Source of the DNA: Croceibacterium segetis
GTDB lineage: Bacteria; Pseudomonadota; Alphaproteobacteria; Sphingomonadales; Sphingomonadaceae
Assembly (NCBI RefSeq): GCF_011320115.1
Contig: NZ_JAANOZ010000012.1
Span: 1 to 64,000, forward strand
DNA: 64,000 nucleotides
Reading direction: 5' to 3'
A program made the position numbers and the translations under genes. Below are positions 41,567 through 49,582 of this stretch, in pieces; positions within the stretch are counted from its first letter, which is position 1; each line of letters starts with the position of its first letter. Below the pieces are notes generated by a model, which was not told where the DNA came from, searched no databases, and saw only the letters and a list, made by a program, of their open reading frames with translations.

Positions 41567-42327
41567 GGCCTAGCAGTTCAGAAATCGCGGGCCAACCGCA
41601 ACTATAACCACAGGCATATTCCCGGTGCCTGTGGCCTAGCAGTTCAGAAATCGCGGGCCAACCGCAACTGCTCCCCGTCATCGGTCGAAGCGGGGTGGGG
41701 CCTAGCAGTTCAGAAATCGCGGGCCAACCGCAACAAGCCATCCGAGGTCGACAGCCCATCGAGGGGCCTAGCAGTTCAGAAATCGCGGGCCAACCGCAAC
41801 CGCACAAGGACAAGCGAAATGACCCGCGCTGGCCTAGCAGTTCAGAAATCGCGGGCCAACCGCAACTCGATAAGCCGATGAAAGCACTGGACCTGCGGCC
41901 TAGCAGTTCAGAATCGCGGGCCAACCGCAACTGACGTTGGGCTTCCTCGATGCGCTTGCAGGGCCTAGCAGTTCAGAAATCGCGGGCCAACCGCAACTCA
42001 TGCCGGTGTCGGCCTTCTACGCGCTGTGGCCTAGCAGTTCAGAAATCGCGGGCCAACCGCAACCAATCCCTCAATCAGCCCTCGACGCCGCAGGGCCTAG
42101 CAGTTCAGAAATCGCGGGCCAACCGCAACGGCTTGTTGCTGCATGGCTGCGCTTGTTCAGGCCTAGCAGTTCAGAAATCGCGGGCCAACCGCAACCGGCA
42201 TCTATCGCATCTACAGGCTGAGTGCGGCCTAGCAGTTCAGAAATCGCGGGCCAACCGCAACGCGCATCTCAAGCAGACACGCCCCATGACAGGCCTAGCA
42301 ATTCAGAAGTCGCGGGCCAACCGTAAC
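41567..42327 (-). CRISPR. CRISPR array: 12 repeats of 36 bp, 11 spacers of 30 bp
   Basis: Repeats (plus strand beginning GGCCTAGCAGTTCAGAAATC and ending CCAACCGCAAC) start at 41567, 41633, 41699, 41765, 41831, 41897, 41962, 42028, 42094, 42160, 42226 and 42292. All spacers are exactly 30 bp. The repeat at 41897 is 35 bp, lacking one A of the AAA. The last repeat (42292-42327) has three substitutions. Pairing with the tracrRNA requires transcription on the minus strand, from the variant repeat toward cas2. In that direction the variant repeat is not the 3' handle of any spacer, which explains why it could drift. The 71 bp between cas2 and the first repeat (41496-41566) hold no gene. Confidence 0.97.
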
Positions 42328-42481
42328 TGTCGGCGCAGTTGCACCGAATGCGTTCAAGGGGAGTTTCGCATCCGCCTGTGCCCTCCACCCCGCCTGTGCG
42401 GAGTCCACTCGAAGCAGACAGTCGGCTCACAGGCTCTACCCAGTTACTGACATGCGGCCGAGATTGGCGCAAAGCAGCCAT

Positions 42482-43048
42482 TCAACCTTTTTCGGCCCAC
42501 CAAGCCGGCCAGCACACCTTGTCCGGGGTGCGAGTGTTCATCCAGACTTCTCGCTGCTCGTCCTTGGAGAGGGCCCCCGCGTCCAACCTGCTCAAAGCTG
42601 CCTCAACTATCCAGGGCTCAAGCTCCCAGCGGACCTTTTGCTTGTCGAGCGGGTACTTCTTGACCCCCAGGCCAAGGATCCGGAGCGCGCTTCCGACTCC
42701 GAATGAGCATATGATGATCCGCGTTATCTCGAGGTCTTTGTCAGGCTCGCGTTTCCCTCGCGCTTCCTCGATCGCCGCCAGGGATGCACGCGCTGCCGCA
42801 CTGTCTCCGGCCAGGCCCTTCTGCGTCAGCTGGAGAATGAACGCTTCCGCCGCCGTGATGCGCCGTTCGCGCCCATCCTCGCGGACCGTAACCATCTGTC
42901 CAAGAACACTGTCATAGGGAATCTGCCGGTGCCGGGTCCGAGGCCGGCCTTTCGGATTGCCGGACCGACCCTTCTTGAACTGCGTGGCAGGAGGTGGCCG
43001 CTTGTAACCGACACGCGGCCCCTCCTCAGGAATTTGCGGCTCGCTCAT
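42482..43048 (-). CDS. DUF5681-domain protein A
   Basis: The start at 43048 overlaps the stop of the next gene (ATGA) and gives 188 aa. The N-terminus carries the DUF5681 signature TQFKKGRSGNPKGRPRTRHR; a helical remainder follows (ITAAEAFILQLTQKGLAGDSAAARASLAAIEEA) and a tryptophan-rich tail. The domain occurs in small proteins near phage terminases and DNA methyltransferases; its role is unknown. It is the last gene of a three-gene minus-strand operon. Confidence 0.8.
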   Translation of the reverse strand: MSEPQIPEEGPRVGYKRPPPATQFKKGRSGNPKGRPRTRHRQIPYDSVLGQMVTVREDGRERRITAAEAFILQLTQKGLAGDSAAARASLAAIEEARGKREPDKDLEITRIIICSFGVGSALRILGLGVKKYPLDKQKVRWELEPWIVEAALSRLDAGALSKDEQREVWMNTRTPDKVCWPAWWAEKG

Positions 43049-43584
43049 GCCAACCGCCCGCGCGGCCATTTCAGGCGCTCCGGACTGCAGGTCAGCCGCT
43101 TGATGTCTTCAACATCCTTCTCGGTAAGCCGTCGGCGCCCCGGGCGGCTGAGAGCGGCCTGGGTCGCCCAGGTGGCAAGACGCAGGTGTGTGCTCCAGTA
43201 ACCGCCGGAATCTTCGGTCTTGTCGAGAGTCGCGATCCCCAGAATGCGCATGGCTTCGTCGGCGTTGTCAGCATCGTGCTCGACTTCCATCGTCAGGGCG
43301 CGGGACTTGGGAGGATTGAGCTTAGCGAGCGCCGCCTCTCGCTTCTCGATCATCTTGAGGACCTGGCGGATCGCCATCCGGCTGCCCTTGAGCGCCGCCT
43401 GATAGGTCTGCAACTGCAGCGCCTCGTCGATGGTCAGTTCGCGCTCAACACCTCCCTGGGTGACAGTCAGCGTCTTGTCGAAGATGATGTCGAACGCCGA
43501 GACGTGCGGCCGGCGGGCCTTTGGCCGACCCTTGGGGTTTCCAGACTGGCCCTTCGAGAACCTGGTGTGGCCGCCCCTGCTCAT
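43045..43584 (-). CDS. DUF5681-domain protein B
   Basis: This 179-aa protein has the same N-terminal signature (TRFSKGQSGNPKGRPKARRP) and the same helical order as protein A (LTIDEALQLQTYQAALKGSRMAIRQVLKMIEKREAAL). The two are paralogues in tandem, joined to each other and to the methyltransferase by 4-bp overlaps, so all three are translated together. Basic N-termini suggest nucleic-acid contact, which is inference. Confidence 0.8.
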   Translation of the reverse strand: MSRGGHTRFSKGQSGNPKGRPKARRPHVSAFDIIFDKTLTVTQGGVERELTIDEALQLQTYQAALKGSRMAIRQVLKMIEKREAALAKLNPPKSRALTMEVEHDADNADEAMRILGIATLDKTEDSGGYWSTHLRLATWATQAALSRPGRRRLTEKDVEDIKRLTCSPERLKWPRGRLA

Positions 43585-44885
43585 GCCGCGGCCTCCTCGC
43601 TCGCGCGATGAACCAGCTGCGGCTCCTTGCCGGTGATCTCCGACCAGCGGGTCATCGCGACGTCGACATACGCCGGATCGATATCGAGCCCGCGGAAGTG
43701 GCGGCCGACCCTCTCGGCAGCGATCAGGCTGGTGCCGGAGCCAAGGAAGATGTCGAGCACCAGCTCACCCTGACGGGTGACGTCGCAGATCGCATCGGCG
43801 ACCATGGCAACTGGCTTCACGGTCGGATGCAGCGCCAGATCCTCGCGTCGACTTCCCTTGAGCGAGTTGACCGAGGCGTAGTCCCACACGTTGGTCCGGT
43901 TGCGACCGTGCTTGCCCAGCTCGACCGCGTTGGTGTGCGAGGCATCCCCGACGCGGTAGACGAACACCATCTCGTGCTTGGAGCGATACAGGGAGCCCAT
44001 CCCGGCGTTGCTCTTGTTCCACACGCAGATGTTGAGCAGCTCGTCGTAGGTTCCACCCGCTGCAGCGGTCACATCATCCATGTGCCGCCAGTCCATGCAC
44101 ACGAAGTGGACGGCGCCGTTGCGCGAGACAGAAGCGCAAGCGCCGAGGGTGTCCTCGAGAAACTTGCGAAACTCGTCCGTCGTCATCTCGCCTGAGGCCA
44201 TGGCGAACTCGCGGTGGCGGCCCTTGGCGTTGACGTGGCCGTTGATCTTCACATTGTACGGGGGATCGAGGAAGGCGGCATCGATTCGGGCGCCTTCCCC
44301 GATCACCTCAGCCAGGAACGTTCGATCGCGCCCGTCGCCGCAGCCGATGCGGTGTTCGCCGAGCTGCCAGATATCGCCGGGACGCACGCGGGGATTGGCC
44401 GGCACCGCCGGAATGACCTCGTCATCCGGATCCGGGCTGCCGGCGAGCACCACATCGATCTCGCCGGGACTGAACCCGGTGAGCGAGAGGTCGATGTCGA
44501 TCTCGGGAAGCGAGAGATCGGCGAGCTCGAGCTTGAGGATCTCGACATCCCACCCGGCATTGAGCGCGATCTTGTTGTCCGCGAGCCGCAGCGCCTTCTT
44601 TTGCGCCTCGCTGAGACCCGCGAGTTCGATCACCGGGACTTCGGCGAGGCCCATCTCCTTCGCCGCGCGCAGTCGTCCGTGGCCGGCGATCAGGTTTCCT
44701 TCCGGATCGGCAAGGATCGGGTTGGTGAACCCGAACGCGCGGATCGAGGCGACGATCTGCTCGACCTGCCGCTTGGGGTGCGTGCGGGCATTGCGCGGGT
44801 CCGGGGTCAGGCTGTCGATCGGCTTGTAGACGACCGTGAGCGGGCGAGTGGCAGCTCCGGCTGCCAGGGCGGGAGGTGTGTCCAT
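43581..44885 (-). CDS. ParB-like plus beta-class DNA (N6-adenine or N4-cytosine) methyltransferase
   Basis: The ATG at 44885 gives 434 aa. Residues ~20-110 are a ParB/sulfiredoxin-like domain (LTPDPRNARTHPKRQVEQIVASI, NLIAGHGRLRAAKEMGL). The methyltransferase part has DPPY at 207-210 (motif IV) before DIFLGSGTSLIAAER (motif I), the order of beta-class enzymes such as CcrM. No restriction endonuclease gene is adjacent, so it is an orphan methylase, common on phages and mobile islands. The operon promoter lies in the divergent gap to DUF3489. Confidence 0.9.
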   Translation of the reverse strand: MDTPPALAAGAATRPLTVVYKPIDSLTPDPRNARTHPKRQVEQIVASIRAFGFTNPILADPEGNLIAGHGRLRAAKEMGLAEVPVIELAGLSEAQKKALRLADNKIALNAGWDVEILKLELADLSLPEIDIDLSLTGFSPGEIDVVLAGSPDPDDEVIPAVPANPRVRPGDIWQLGEHRIGCGDGRDRTFLAEVIGEGARIDAAFLDPPYNVKINGHVNAKGRHREFAMASGEMTTDEFRKFLEDTLGACASVSRNGAVHFVCMDWRHMDDVTAAAGGTYDELLNICVWNKSNAGMGSLYRSKHEMVFVYRVGDASHTNAVELGKHGRNRTNVWDYASVNSLKGSRREDLALHPTVKPVAMVADAICDVTRQGELVLDIFLGSGTSLIAAERVGRHFRGLDIDPAYVDVAMTRWSEITGKEPQLVHRASEEAAA

Positions 44886-44974
44886 TCGAGAACAATAGTG
44901 GACCGCGACACCCCGAATAACCCTTAGACCCCCCGCGGCGGGGGAAAAACCCGGGACAGCGCGATTGCACTGGA

Positions 44975-44988
44975 CTGTCGGCCGACAG
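44975..44988. promoter_or_regulatory. 14-bp perfect palindrome CTGTCGGCCGACAG between divergent operons
   Basis: The palindrome lies in the 189-bp gap between the methyltransferase operon and the DUF3489-DUF2924-recombinase operon. A second hairpin-forming stretch (CCCCCG-CGG-CGGGGG, 44930-44944) lies nearer the methyltransferase start. It could be an operator for both units; no cognate regulator was seen. Confidence 0.4.
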
Positions 44989-45074
44989 CGAGCATTGCTG
45001 TTCCACGCCCGGCGAGCCGGGCTCGCGCCGGTAGCGGCGGCCATTCCGGCACCGCCTGAACCGGAAGAACCACG

Positions 45075-45374
45075 ATGACACAAACCACCACAGCGAAGCG
45101 CGCTCGCCGCATGGCGCGCGAGCCCAAGACCGACGCGCAAAATATTTCCAGCAAGGCATCGGCGAAGAAGCCGGGTCCCTCTCGGCTCCATCAGCTCGAG
45201 GCTCTGCTCACGCGGGAAACCGGAGCTACCATCGCCGAGATGGTCGAGGCCACCGGCTGGCAGCCCCATTCGGTGCGCGGAGCGATGGCAGGAGCGCTCA
45301 AGAAGCGCGGCCTCGCGATCACCTCGGAAAAGCTCGACGGGGTGCGCCGCTATCGCGGGAGCCGGGCGGCATGA
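45075..45374 (+). CDS. DUF3489-domain protein
   Basis: The 99-aa product has a basic N-terminus and the DUF3489 helix-turn-helix-like domain: SRLHQLEALLTRETGATIAEMVEATGWQPHSVRGAMAGALKK. It is the first gene of a conserved three-gene set with DUF2924 and a large serine recombinase, each overlapping the next by 4 bp. It probably binds DNA, either as a regulator of the set or as a recombination cofactor. Confidence 0.88.
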   Translation: MTQTTTAKRARRMAREPKTDAQNISSKASAKKPGPSRLHQLEALLTRETGATIAEMVEATGWQPHSVRGAMAGALKKRGLAITSEKLDGVRRYRGSRAA

Positions 45375-45781
45375 GCGGCGACAGTATCGAGCAGCTCGTT
45401 GCCGAGATCGGGGCGATGGACCTCGAGCAACTGCGCGAACTCTGGAGGCGGCGCTACGGCGCCCCTCCCCCGCTGCGCTCAGTACCGATCATGCAAATGA
45501 TGCTCGCCTGGCGCGTTCAGGCCGAAGCATTCGGCGGGCTCGACCGGGAAACCCGGCGCGCGCTGGTCCGAACGGGTGCGACCGAGGCCGAGGGCAAGCA
45601 CCTCGGCCATGGCGCCATCCTCAGCCGCACCTGGCAGGGGCGCAAGGTCGAGGTGATCGTCGAGGAGCAGGGGTTCCGCTGGCAGGATCGGCTTTATCCG
45701 AGCCTGTCGGCGGCGGCGACCGCGATCGCGGGCAGCCGCTGGAACGGGCCTCGCTTCTTCGGCCTGAGAGACGCCGCATGA
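45371..45781 (+). CDS. DUF2924-domain protein
   Basis: This 136-aa protein shows the DUF2924 pattern (MDLEQLRELWRRRYGAPPP, IMQMMLAWRVQAEAFGGL, GAILSRTWQGRKVEVIVEEQGFRWQDRLYPSLSAAATAIAGSRWNGPRFFGL). The C-terminal SLSAAATAI-GSRWNGPRFFGL block is found fused or next to serine recombinases in alphaproteobacteria. The fixed context suggests a partner of the recombinase encoded downstream. Confidence 0.9.
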   Translation: MSGDSIEQLVAEIGAMDLEQLRELWRRRYGAPPPLRSVPIMQMMLAWRVQAEAFGGLDRETRRALVRTGATEAEGKHLGHGAILSRTWQGRKVEVIVEEQGFRWQDRLYPSLSAAATAIAGSRWNGPRFFGLRDAA

Positions 45782-47352
45782 CGGTCAAGACCATCCGCTG
45801 CGCGATCTATACGCGCAAGAGCTCCGACGAAGGCTTGGACCAGTCGTTCAACTCGCTCGATGCCCAGCGCGAAGCCGGTGAGGCCTACGTCAAGAGTCAG
45901 GCCAGCGAAGGCTGGACCGTGATCCCTGCGCTCTACGATGACGGCGGGTTCTCGGGCGGGACCATGGAGCGCCCCGGTCTGCAGCGTCTCCTCGCCGATA
46001 TCGAGGCGGGGCTGGTCGACGTCGTAGTGGTCTACAAGATCGACCGCCTGACGCGCTCGCTGTCGGACTTTTCGCGCATCGTCGAGGTGTTCGAGAAGGC
46101 GGGGGCGAGCTTCGTCTCGGTCACGCAGTCGTTCAACACCACCAACTCGATGGGCCGGCTGATGCTCAACGTGCTGCTCTCGTTCGCCCAGTTCGAGCGC
46201 GAGGTCACTGGCGAGCGCATCCGTGACAAGATCGCTGCCTCGAAGGCCAAGGGCATGTGGATGGGCGGGACACTGCCTCTCGGCTACGATCTTCCAGCAG
46301 CGGGCACGCGGACGCTGCAAGTGAACAAGAGCGAAGCGGCGACGGTCCGGCATATCTTCGCTCGCTATCTCGAGCTCGGCTCGGTCCACGCCCTGCAGCG
46401 CGAACTCGCCGATCAGGGTATCCGTCCCAAGCAGCGGGTGACCGCGAACGGCAAAACCCTGGGCGGCGACGCCTTCAGCCGCGGGGCGCTGTTCCACCTT
46501 CTGCGGAACCGCATCTACCTTGGGCAGATCGTGCATCGCGAGGCGGTCCACCAGGGCGAGCACGAGGCCATCGTCGACGAGGACCTGTTCAAGCGCGTGC
46601 AGCGGATACTGGATGGCAATGCCCGTCGGCATCGCGCCGAGGCAGAGCACCGCATCGCCAGGGCGCCTCTCACCGGCAAGTTGTTCGACGCCACCGGCGA
46701 ACCGATGTGCCCGACCTTCTCGCGCGGCAAGTCGGGGCGGAGCTATCGCTATTACGTCTCCGCTTCGCTGCAGCAAGGCGCCGCTTCATCCGATGGCGGC
46801 GTGATCCGACGCCTTTCTGCGCAAGCCATCGAGCGAGTGGTCACCGAGGTCGCCGAACGTTTGCTCGACACCAGCGAACGGCAGCTCGACAAGATCATGG
46901 CCGTCCGGCTCGTCAGCGATGGGCTCGTAGTCGATCTCCCCGGCGGTCGCGCTGCCGATCTCGGTCTTCGACTCAGCGATGAAGAGACAATCGTTCACGC
47001 CGCCAGCAAGGTGGTCCGCATCCATGTGCCGCTTGCGCTGCCGCTCCGCGGAGGACGACCGCTGGTACTCACTGGTGCAACGAGAAGCGCCAGGCCTGAT
47101 CCAGCCTTGATCACGGCGCTGCGAAAGGCGCATCGGATGCTCGAACGCGAGGGCGGCATGCCAGTCGTGAAGAGTTCACCGCTCTCGCTTTACGATCGCC
47201 AGATCTTGCGGCTCGCCTTTCTTGCTCCCGAACTCCAGCGCGACATACTTGCCGGTCGGCAGCCGCCGATGCTCAATCTGGAAAAGCTCAAATCGATTGC
47301 CATTCCGCTCGCCTGGAACGGGCAGAAAGCGGCCCTGGGATGGCCGACATGA
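45778..47352 (+). CDS. Large serine recombinase
   Basis: The 524-aa enzyme has an N-terminal resolvase domain (IRCAIYTRKSSDEGL with probable catalytic Ser15, VVVYKIDRLTRSLSDF, FAQFEREVTGERIRDKIA). A recombinase domain follows (GTLPLGYDL, VRHIFARYLELGSV, FHLLRNRIYLGQIVHR) and a zinc-ribbon-like/helical C-terminus. Large serine recombinases move integrative elements; this one lies 393 bp from a tRNA-Ser gene, with an array of short repeats in between, so it may define the right edge of the island. Confidence 0.92.
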   Translation: MTVKTIRCAIYTRKSSDEGLDQSFNSLDAQREAGEAYVKSQASEGWTVIPALYDDGGFSGGTMERPGLQRLLADIEAGLVDVVVVYKIDRLTRSLSDFSRIVEVFEKAGASFVSVTQSFNTTNSMGRLMLNVLLSFAQFEREVTGERIRDKIAASKAKGMWMGGTLPLGYDLPAAGTRTLQVNKSEAATVRHIFARYLELGSVHALQRELADQGIRPKQRVTANGKTLGGDAFSRGALFHLLRNRIYLGQIVHREAVHQGEHEAIVDEDLFKRVQRILDGNARRHRAEAEHRIARAPLTGKLFDATGEPMCPTFSRGKSGRSYRYYVSASLQQGAASSDGGVIRRLSAQAIERVVTEVAERLLDTSERQLDKIMAVRLVSDGLVVDLPGGRAADLGLRLSDEETIVHAASKVVRIHVPLALPLRGGRPLVLTGATRSARPDPALITALRKAHRMLEREGGMPVVKSSPLSLYDRQILRLAFLAPELQRDILAGRQPPMLNLEKLKSIAIPLAWNGQKAALGWPT

Positions 47353-47356
47353 TGAG

Positions 47357-47443
47357 CCTGTTATGGACGAGAACAGGGCCTGATATGGCGATTAAAGCCC
47401 CTGTTATGACCGATTAAATACCCTGTTATGGCGAATAACAGGG
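47357..47443. repeat. Four direct repeats CCTGTTATGG at a 21-22 bp period
   Basis: CCTG(T/A)TATG(G/A) begins at 47357, 47379, 47400 and 47422, i.e. every two helix turns; copies 2 and 3 are followed by CGATTAAA. The last copy is half of a perfect inverted repeat, CCCTGTTAT-GGCGA-ATAACAGGG (47421-47443). The set begins 5 bp after the recombinase stop and could be a binding array for it, an attachment site or a terminator. Confidence 0.7.
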
Positions 47444-47548
47444 AAAGACGGTTTTTGGCGCGTAACCCACGGTAAAACCGTGATAAATCTCCGGCCAAGT
47501 CGGCTGAATCGGCTGAAAACGGCCTGTTTTCGGCCTCAGATTTGCATT

Positions 47549-47579
47549 TTTCCCTGTTCTTGCCTGAAATGCAGGGAAA
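47549..47579. repeat. Inverted repeat TTTCCCTG...CAGGGAAA
   Basis: Arms at 47549-47556 and 47572-47579 are separated by 15 bases. It shares CCCTG with the repeat array at 47357-47443. Apart from these two, the gap 47353-47745 shows no gene. Confidence 0.4.
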
Positions 47580-47745
47580 CCGAACCGATGGCGAAAGGCC
47601 GAGAGACGGCGCCCGCGAAGCCGGCCTGAAATGGCCAGAGACGCTCGAGGATTGGACGGCCAGTGACGGCTTCGGCTGCGCAAACCCGCCTGTTCCGCGC
47701 CTTTGCGCGGGCCCCCAGCAACAGGAGAATAGTGCTGGGGGTGCA

Positions 47746-47836
47746 TGGCGGAGCGGGTGGGATTCGAACCCACGATACGCTTTTGGCGTATACACACTTT
47801 CCAGGCGTGCGCCTTCGACCACTCGGCCACCGCTCC
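47746..47836 (-). tRNA. tRNA-Ser(GGA)
   Basis: The minus strand folds as a class II tRNA: acceptor GGAGCGG/CCGCTCC, D-arm GCCGAGTGG, anticodon loop CTGGAAA (anticodon GGA), a long variable arm ATACGC...GCGTAT, T-arm GGTTCGAATCC, discriminator G and an encoded CCA (47748-47746). It marks the boundary between the recombinase island and core genes. Confidence 0.97.
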
Positions 47837-47912
47837 GCATCTCCTGGGACGGCGCGGCCTAGCGATGCGGCGGGGGTTTCGCAAGCGCGCGGGCGGTGGC
47901 ACACCGGCGCAC

Positions 47913-48902
47913 ATGATCACCACACGCCTCGCCGCCTTCGCTCTGGTGTTTGCCGCTTCGCCGCTCGGGGCGCAGGAGAAGGCCGCCGAGCCACCCACGC
48001 CGGCCTCGGTCGTCGCGGCTTCCCAGGCGAGCGAGTGGAAAGCAATCGACCCGGCGGAGCTGCTGGTCATGGACCTGGCGCCCGATGCAACAGGGGCCAA
48101 ACGCCAGGTCATCGTCCAGTTGATGCCGCCACCGTTCAGCCAGGGCTGGGTTGGCAACATTCGAACCCTCGCCAAGGCCCACTGGTGGGACGGGACGAGC
48201 GTCTATCGCGTAGTCGACAACTGGGTGGCGCAATGGGGCGACGGCGAGGACGACCCGAAGAAGGCAAAGCCGCTTCCGGCGGGAATCACCAAGGTTCCCG
48301 AAAGCGAGTACACCGCGCCGGTGAGTTGCAAGGTCTATTTGTTCGAGAAGAAGGTCATCAAGGAGGAGTGCGACCCGCCGTTCACGGCGCTTGAGCCGAT
48401 CGACCCCTACGTCCTGAAAGGCCAGGCCGGGTTCGCCGCCGGTTGGCCTGTTGCGGTGGCACTGCAAGGCGAGGGCAATCGAACATGGCCGGTGCATTGC
48501 TATGGCGGTGTCGGCGTTGCCCGCGACCTGTCGCCCGACACAGGCACGGGGGCCGAACTCTACGCGGTGATCGGCCACGCGCCCCGCCAGCTTGATCGCA
48601 ACATCGCTGTCGTCGGACGGGTGATCGAGGGGATCGAGAACCTCTCCACCCTCCCGCGCGGCAAGGGCGCACAGGGCGTATATGACGATCCGGCGCTCAG
48701 GGTGCCGATCGTGTCGCTGCGGCTGGGCAACGAGTTGCCCGCAGCCGAGCAACCGCGCTTCGAATACCTCGCCAGCGACAGCCGGAGCTTCGCCGACTAC
48801 ATTCACGTCAAGGCGAACCGCAACGACGCGTTCTACAAGGTCTCCGCCGGGGGGATCGACGTGTGCAACGTCCAGGTGCCGATCCGGCGGGCGAAGAAAT
48901 GA
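47913..48902 (+). CDS. Secreted cyclophilin-type peptidyl-prolyl isomerase
   Basis: The ATG at 47913 gives 329 aa with a signal peptide (TTRLAAFALVFAASPLGAQ). The longer frame would begin inside the tRNA gene and was rejected. The cyclophilin core is recognisable (KRQVIVQLMPPPFSQGWVGNIRTLAKAHWWDGTSVYRVVDNWVAQWGD...VYAVIGHAPRQLDRNIAVVGRVIEGIENL) with a large insertion between the first strands. It probably assists folding of periplasmic or outer-membrane proteins. Its stop overlaps the following start (ATGA). Confidence 0.88.
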   Translation: MITTRLAAFALVFAASPLGAQEKAAEPPTPASVVAASQASEWKAIDPAELLVMDLAPDATGAKRQVIVQLMPPPFSQGWVGNIRTLAKAHWWDGTSVYRVVDNWVAQWGDGEDDPKKAKPLPAGITKVPESEYTAPVSCKVYLFEKKVIKEECDPPFTALEPIDPYVLKGQAGFAAGWPVAVALQGEGNRTWPVHCYGGVGVARDLSPDTGTGAELYAVIGHAPRQLDRNIAVVGRVIEGIENLSTLPRGKGAQGVYDDPALRVPIVSLRLGNELPAAEQPRFEYLASDSRSFADYIHVKANRNDAFYKVSAGGIDVCNVQVPIRRAKK

Positions 48903-49222
48903 GCGCCGATACCGTCCGCTTCACCGCGCCGCTGCAGGCGATGGTGATCGAGGAAGGGTACGACCCGATCGGCTGGGTTCCGCTCACCGGCGAAGCGGCC
49001 GATGCCGTTGCTGGGCACGAACTGGTCCGCCGCCTCGAGCGCGGCAAGCGCCGCGGGTTCGGCTCAGTGAAGGTGACAGTCCAGGTAGGCGACAGTCGCT
49101 GGCAAACCTCGCTGTTTCCGCAGAAGACCGGCGGCTGGTTCCTGCCGATCAAGAAGCCGGTGCGTCTGGCCGAAGGGCTTGAGGAAGGCGAGCCGGTCGA
49201 GGTCTTGCTCGAGCTTCACTGA
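48899..49222 (+). CDS. DUF1905-domain protein
   Basis: The 107-aa product begins at the ATG overlapping the cyclophilin stop. The DUF1905 fold is visible (VRFTAPLQAMVIEEGYDPIGWVPL, GFGSVKVTVQVGDSRWQTSLFPQKTGGWFLPIKKPVRLAEGLEEGEPVEVLLEL). The function of the family is not known. It ends 7 bp inside the convergent VOC gene. Confidence 0.88.
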   Translation: MSADTVRFTAPLQAMVIEEGYDPIGWVPLTGEAADAVAGHELVRRLERGKRRGFGSVKVTVQVGDSRWQTSLFPQKTGGWFLPIKKPVRLAEGLEEGEPVEVLLELH

Positions 49223-49578
49223 TCGAACCGCTGCATCAGCTCGATCCTGTTGCCGAACGGATCGGCGATGTCGCCGCGCTTGTATCCGGCGAGCGGACGG
49301 CCCGCCGCGAAGCCCACACCGGCTGCTTGGAGCTGGCCGACGAACGCATCGAGGTCGTCGACAAGCAACGCGGGATGCGCCTTGTTCGTCGGCGCGAACC
49401 CCTCCTCGACGCCGAGGTGGACGTGCGCCGCGCCGCCGACGAACCAGCAGCCGCCGCGATCGGTCTCGGGCTTAGGCACCTCGATGAGGCCGAGCACGCC
49501 GGCATAGAATGCCCGCGCCCGCTCCTCCTCGCCCCGCGGCATGGCCAGCTGGACGTGATCGAGCCCGATCACACCCAT
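49216..49578 (-). CDS. VOC (glyoxalase/dioxygenase-fold) protein
   Basis: The start at 49578 gives 120 aa of one VOC domain pair: IGLDHVQLAMPRGEEERARAFYAGVLGL, AHVHLGVEE, KAHPALLVDDLDAFVGQLQAAG and DPFGNRIELMQRFDQ. The His and Glu metal-ligand positions are plausible (HVQL, HLGV, IELM). Substrate not assignable. It ends only 4 bp from the rsh start region and runs in the same direction as rsh. Confidence 0.88.
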   Translation of the reverse strand: MGVIGLDHVQLAMPRGEEERARAFYAGVLGLIEVPKPETDRGGCWFVGGAAHVHLGVEEGFAPTNKAHPALLVDDLDAFVGQLQAAGVGFAAGRPLAGYKRGDIADPFGNRIELMQRFDQ

Positions 49579-49582
49579 CGGC

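Noticed and set aside
41510-42450. Repetitive ORFs encoding LAVQKSRANRN and SSSEIAGQPQ units
   Set aside because: These are translations of CRISPR repeats, not repeat proteins.
42482-43584. DUF5681 proteins as Csn2/Cas4-like CRISPR accessories
   Set aside because: They lie beyond the array on the other strand, are coupled to the methyltransferase, and show the DUF5681 signature with no nuclease motif.
47745-47912. N-terminal extension of the cyclophilin (MAERVGFEPT...)
   Set aside because: It is translation of the tRNA-Ser gene in antisense, a well-known artefact; the signal peptide begins at 47913.
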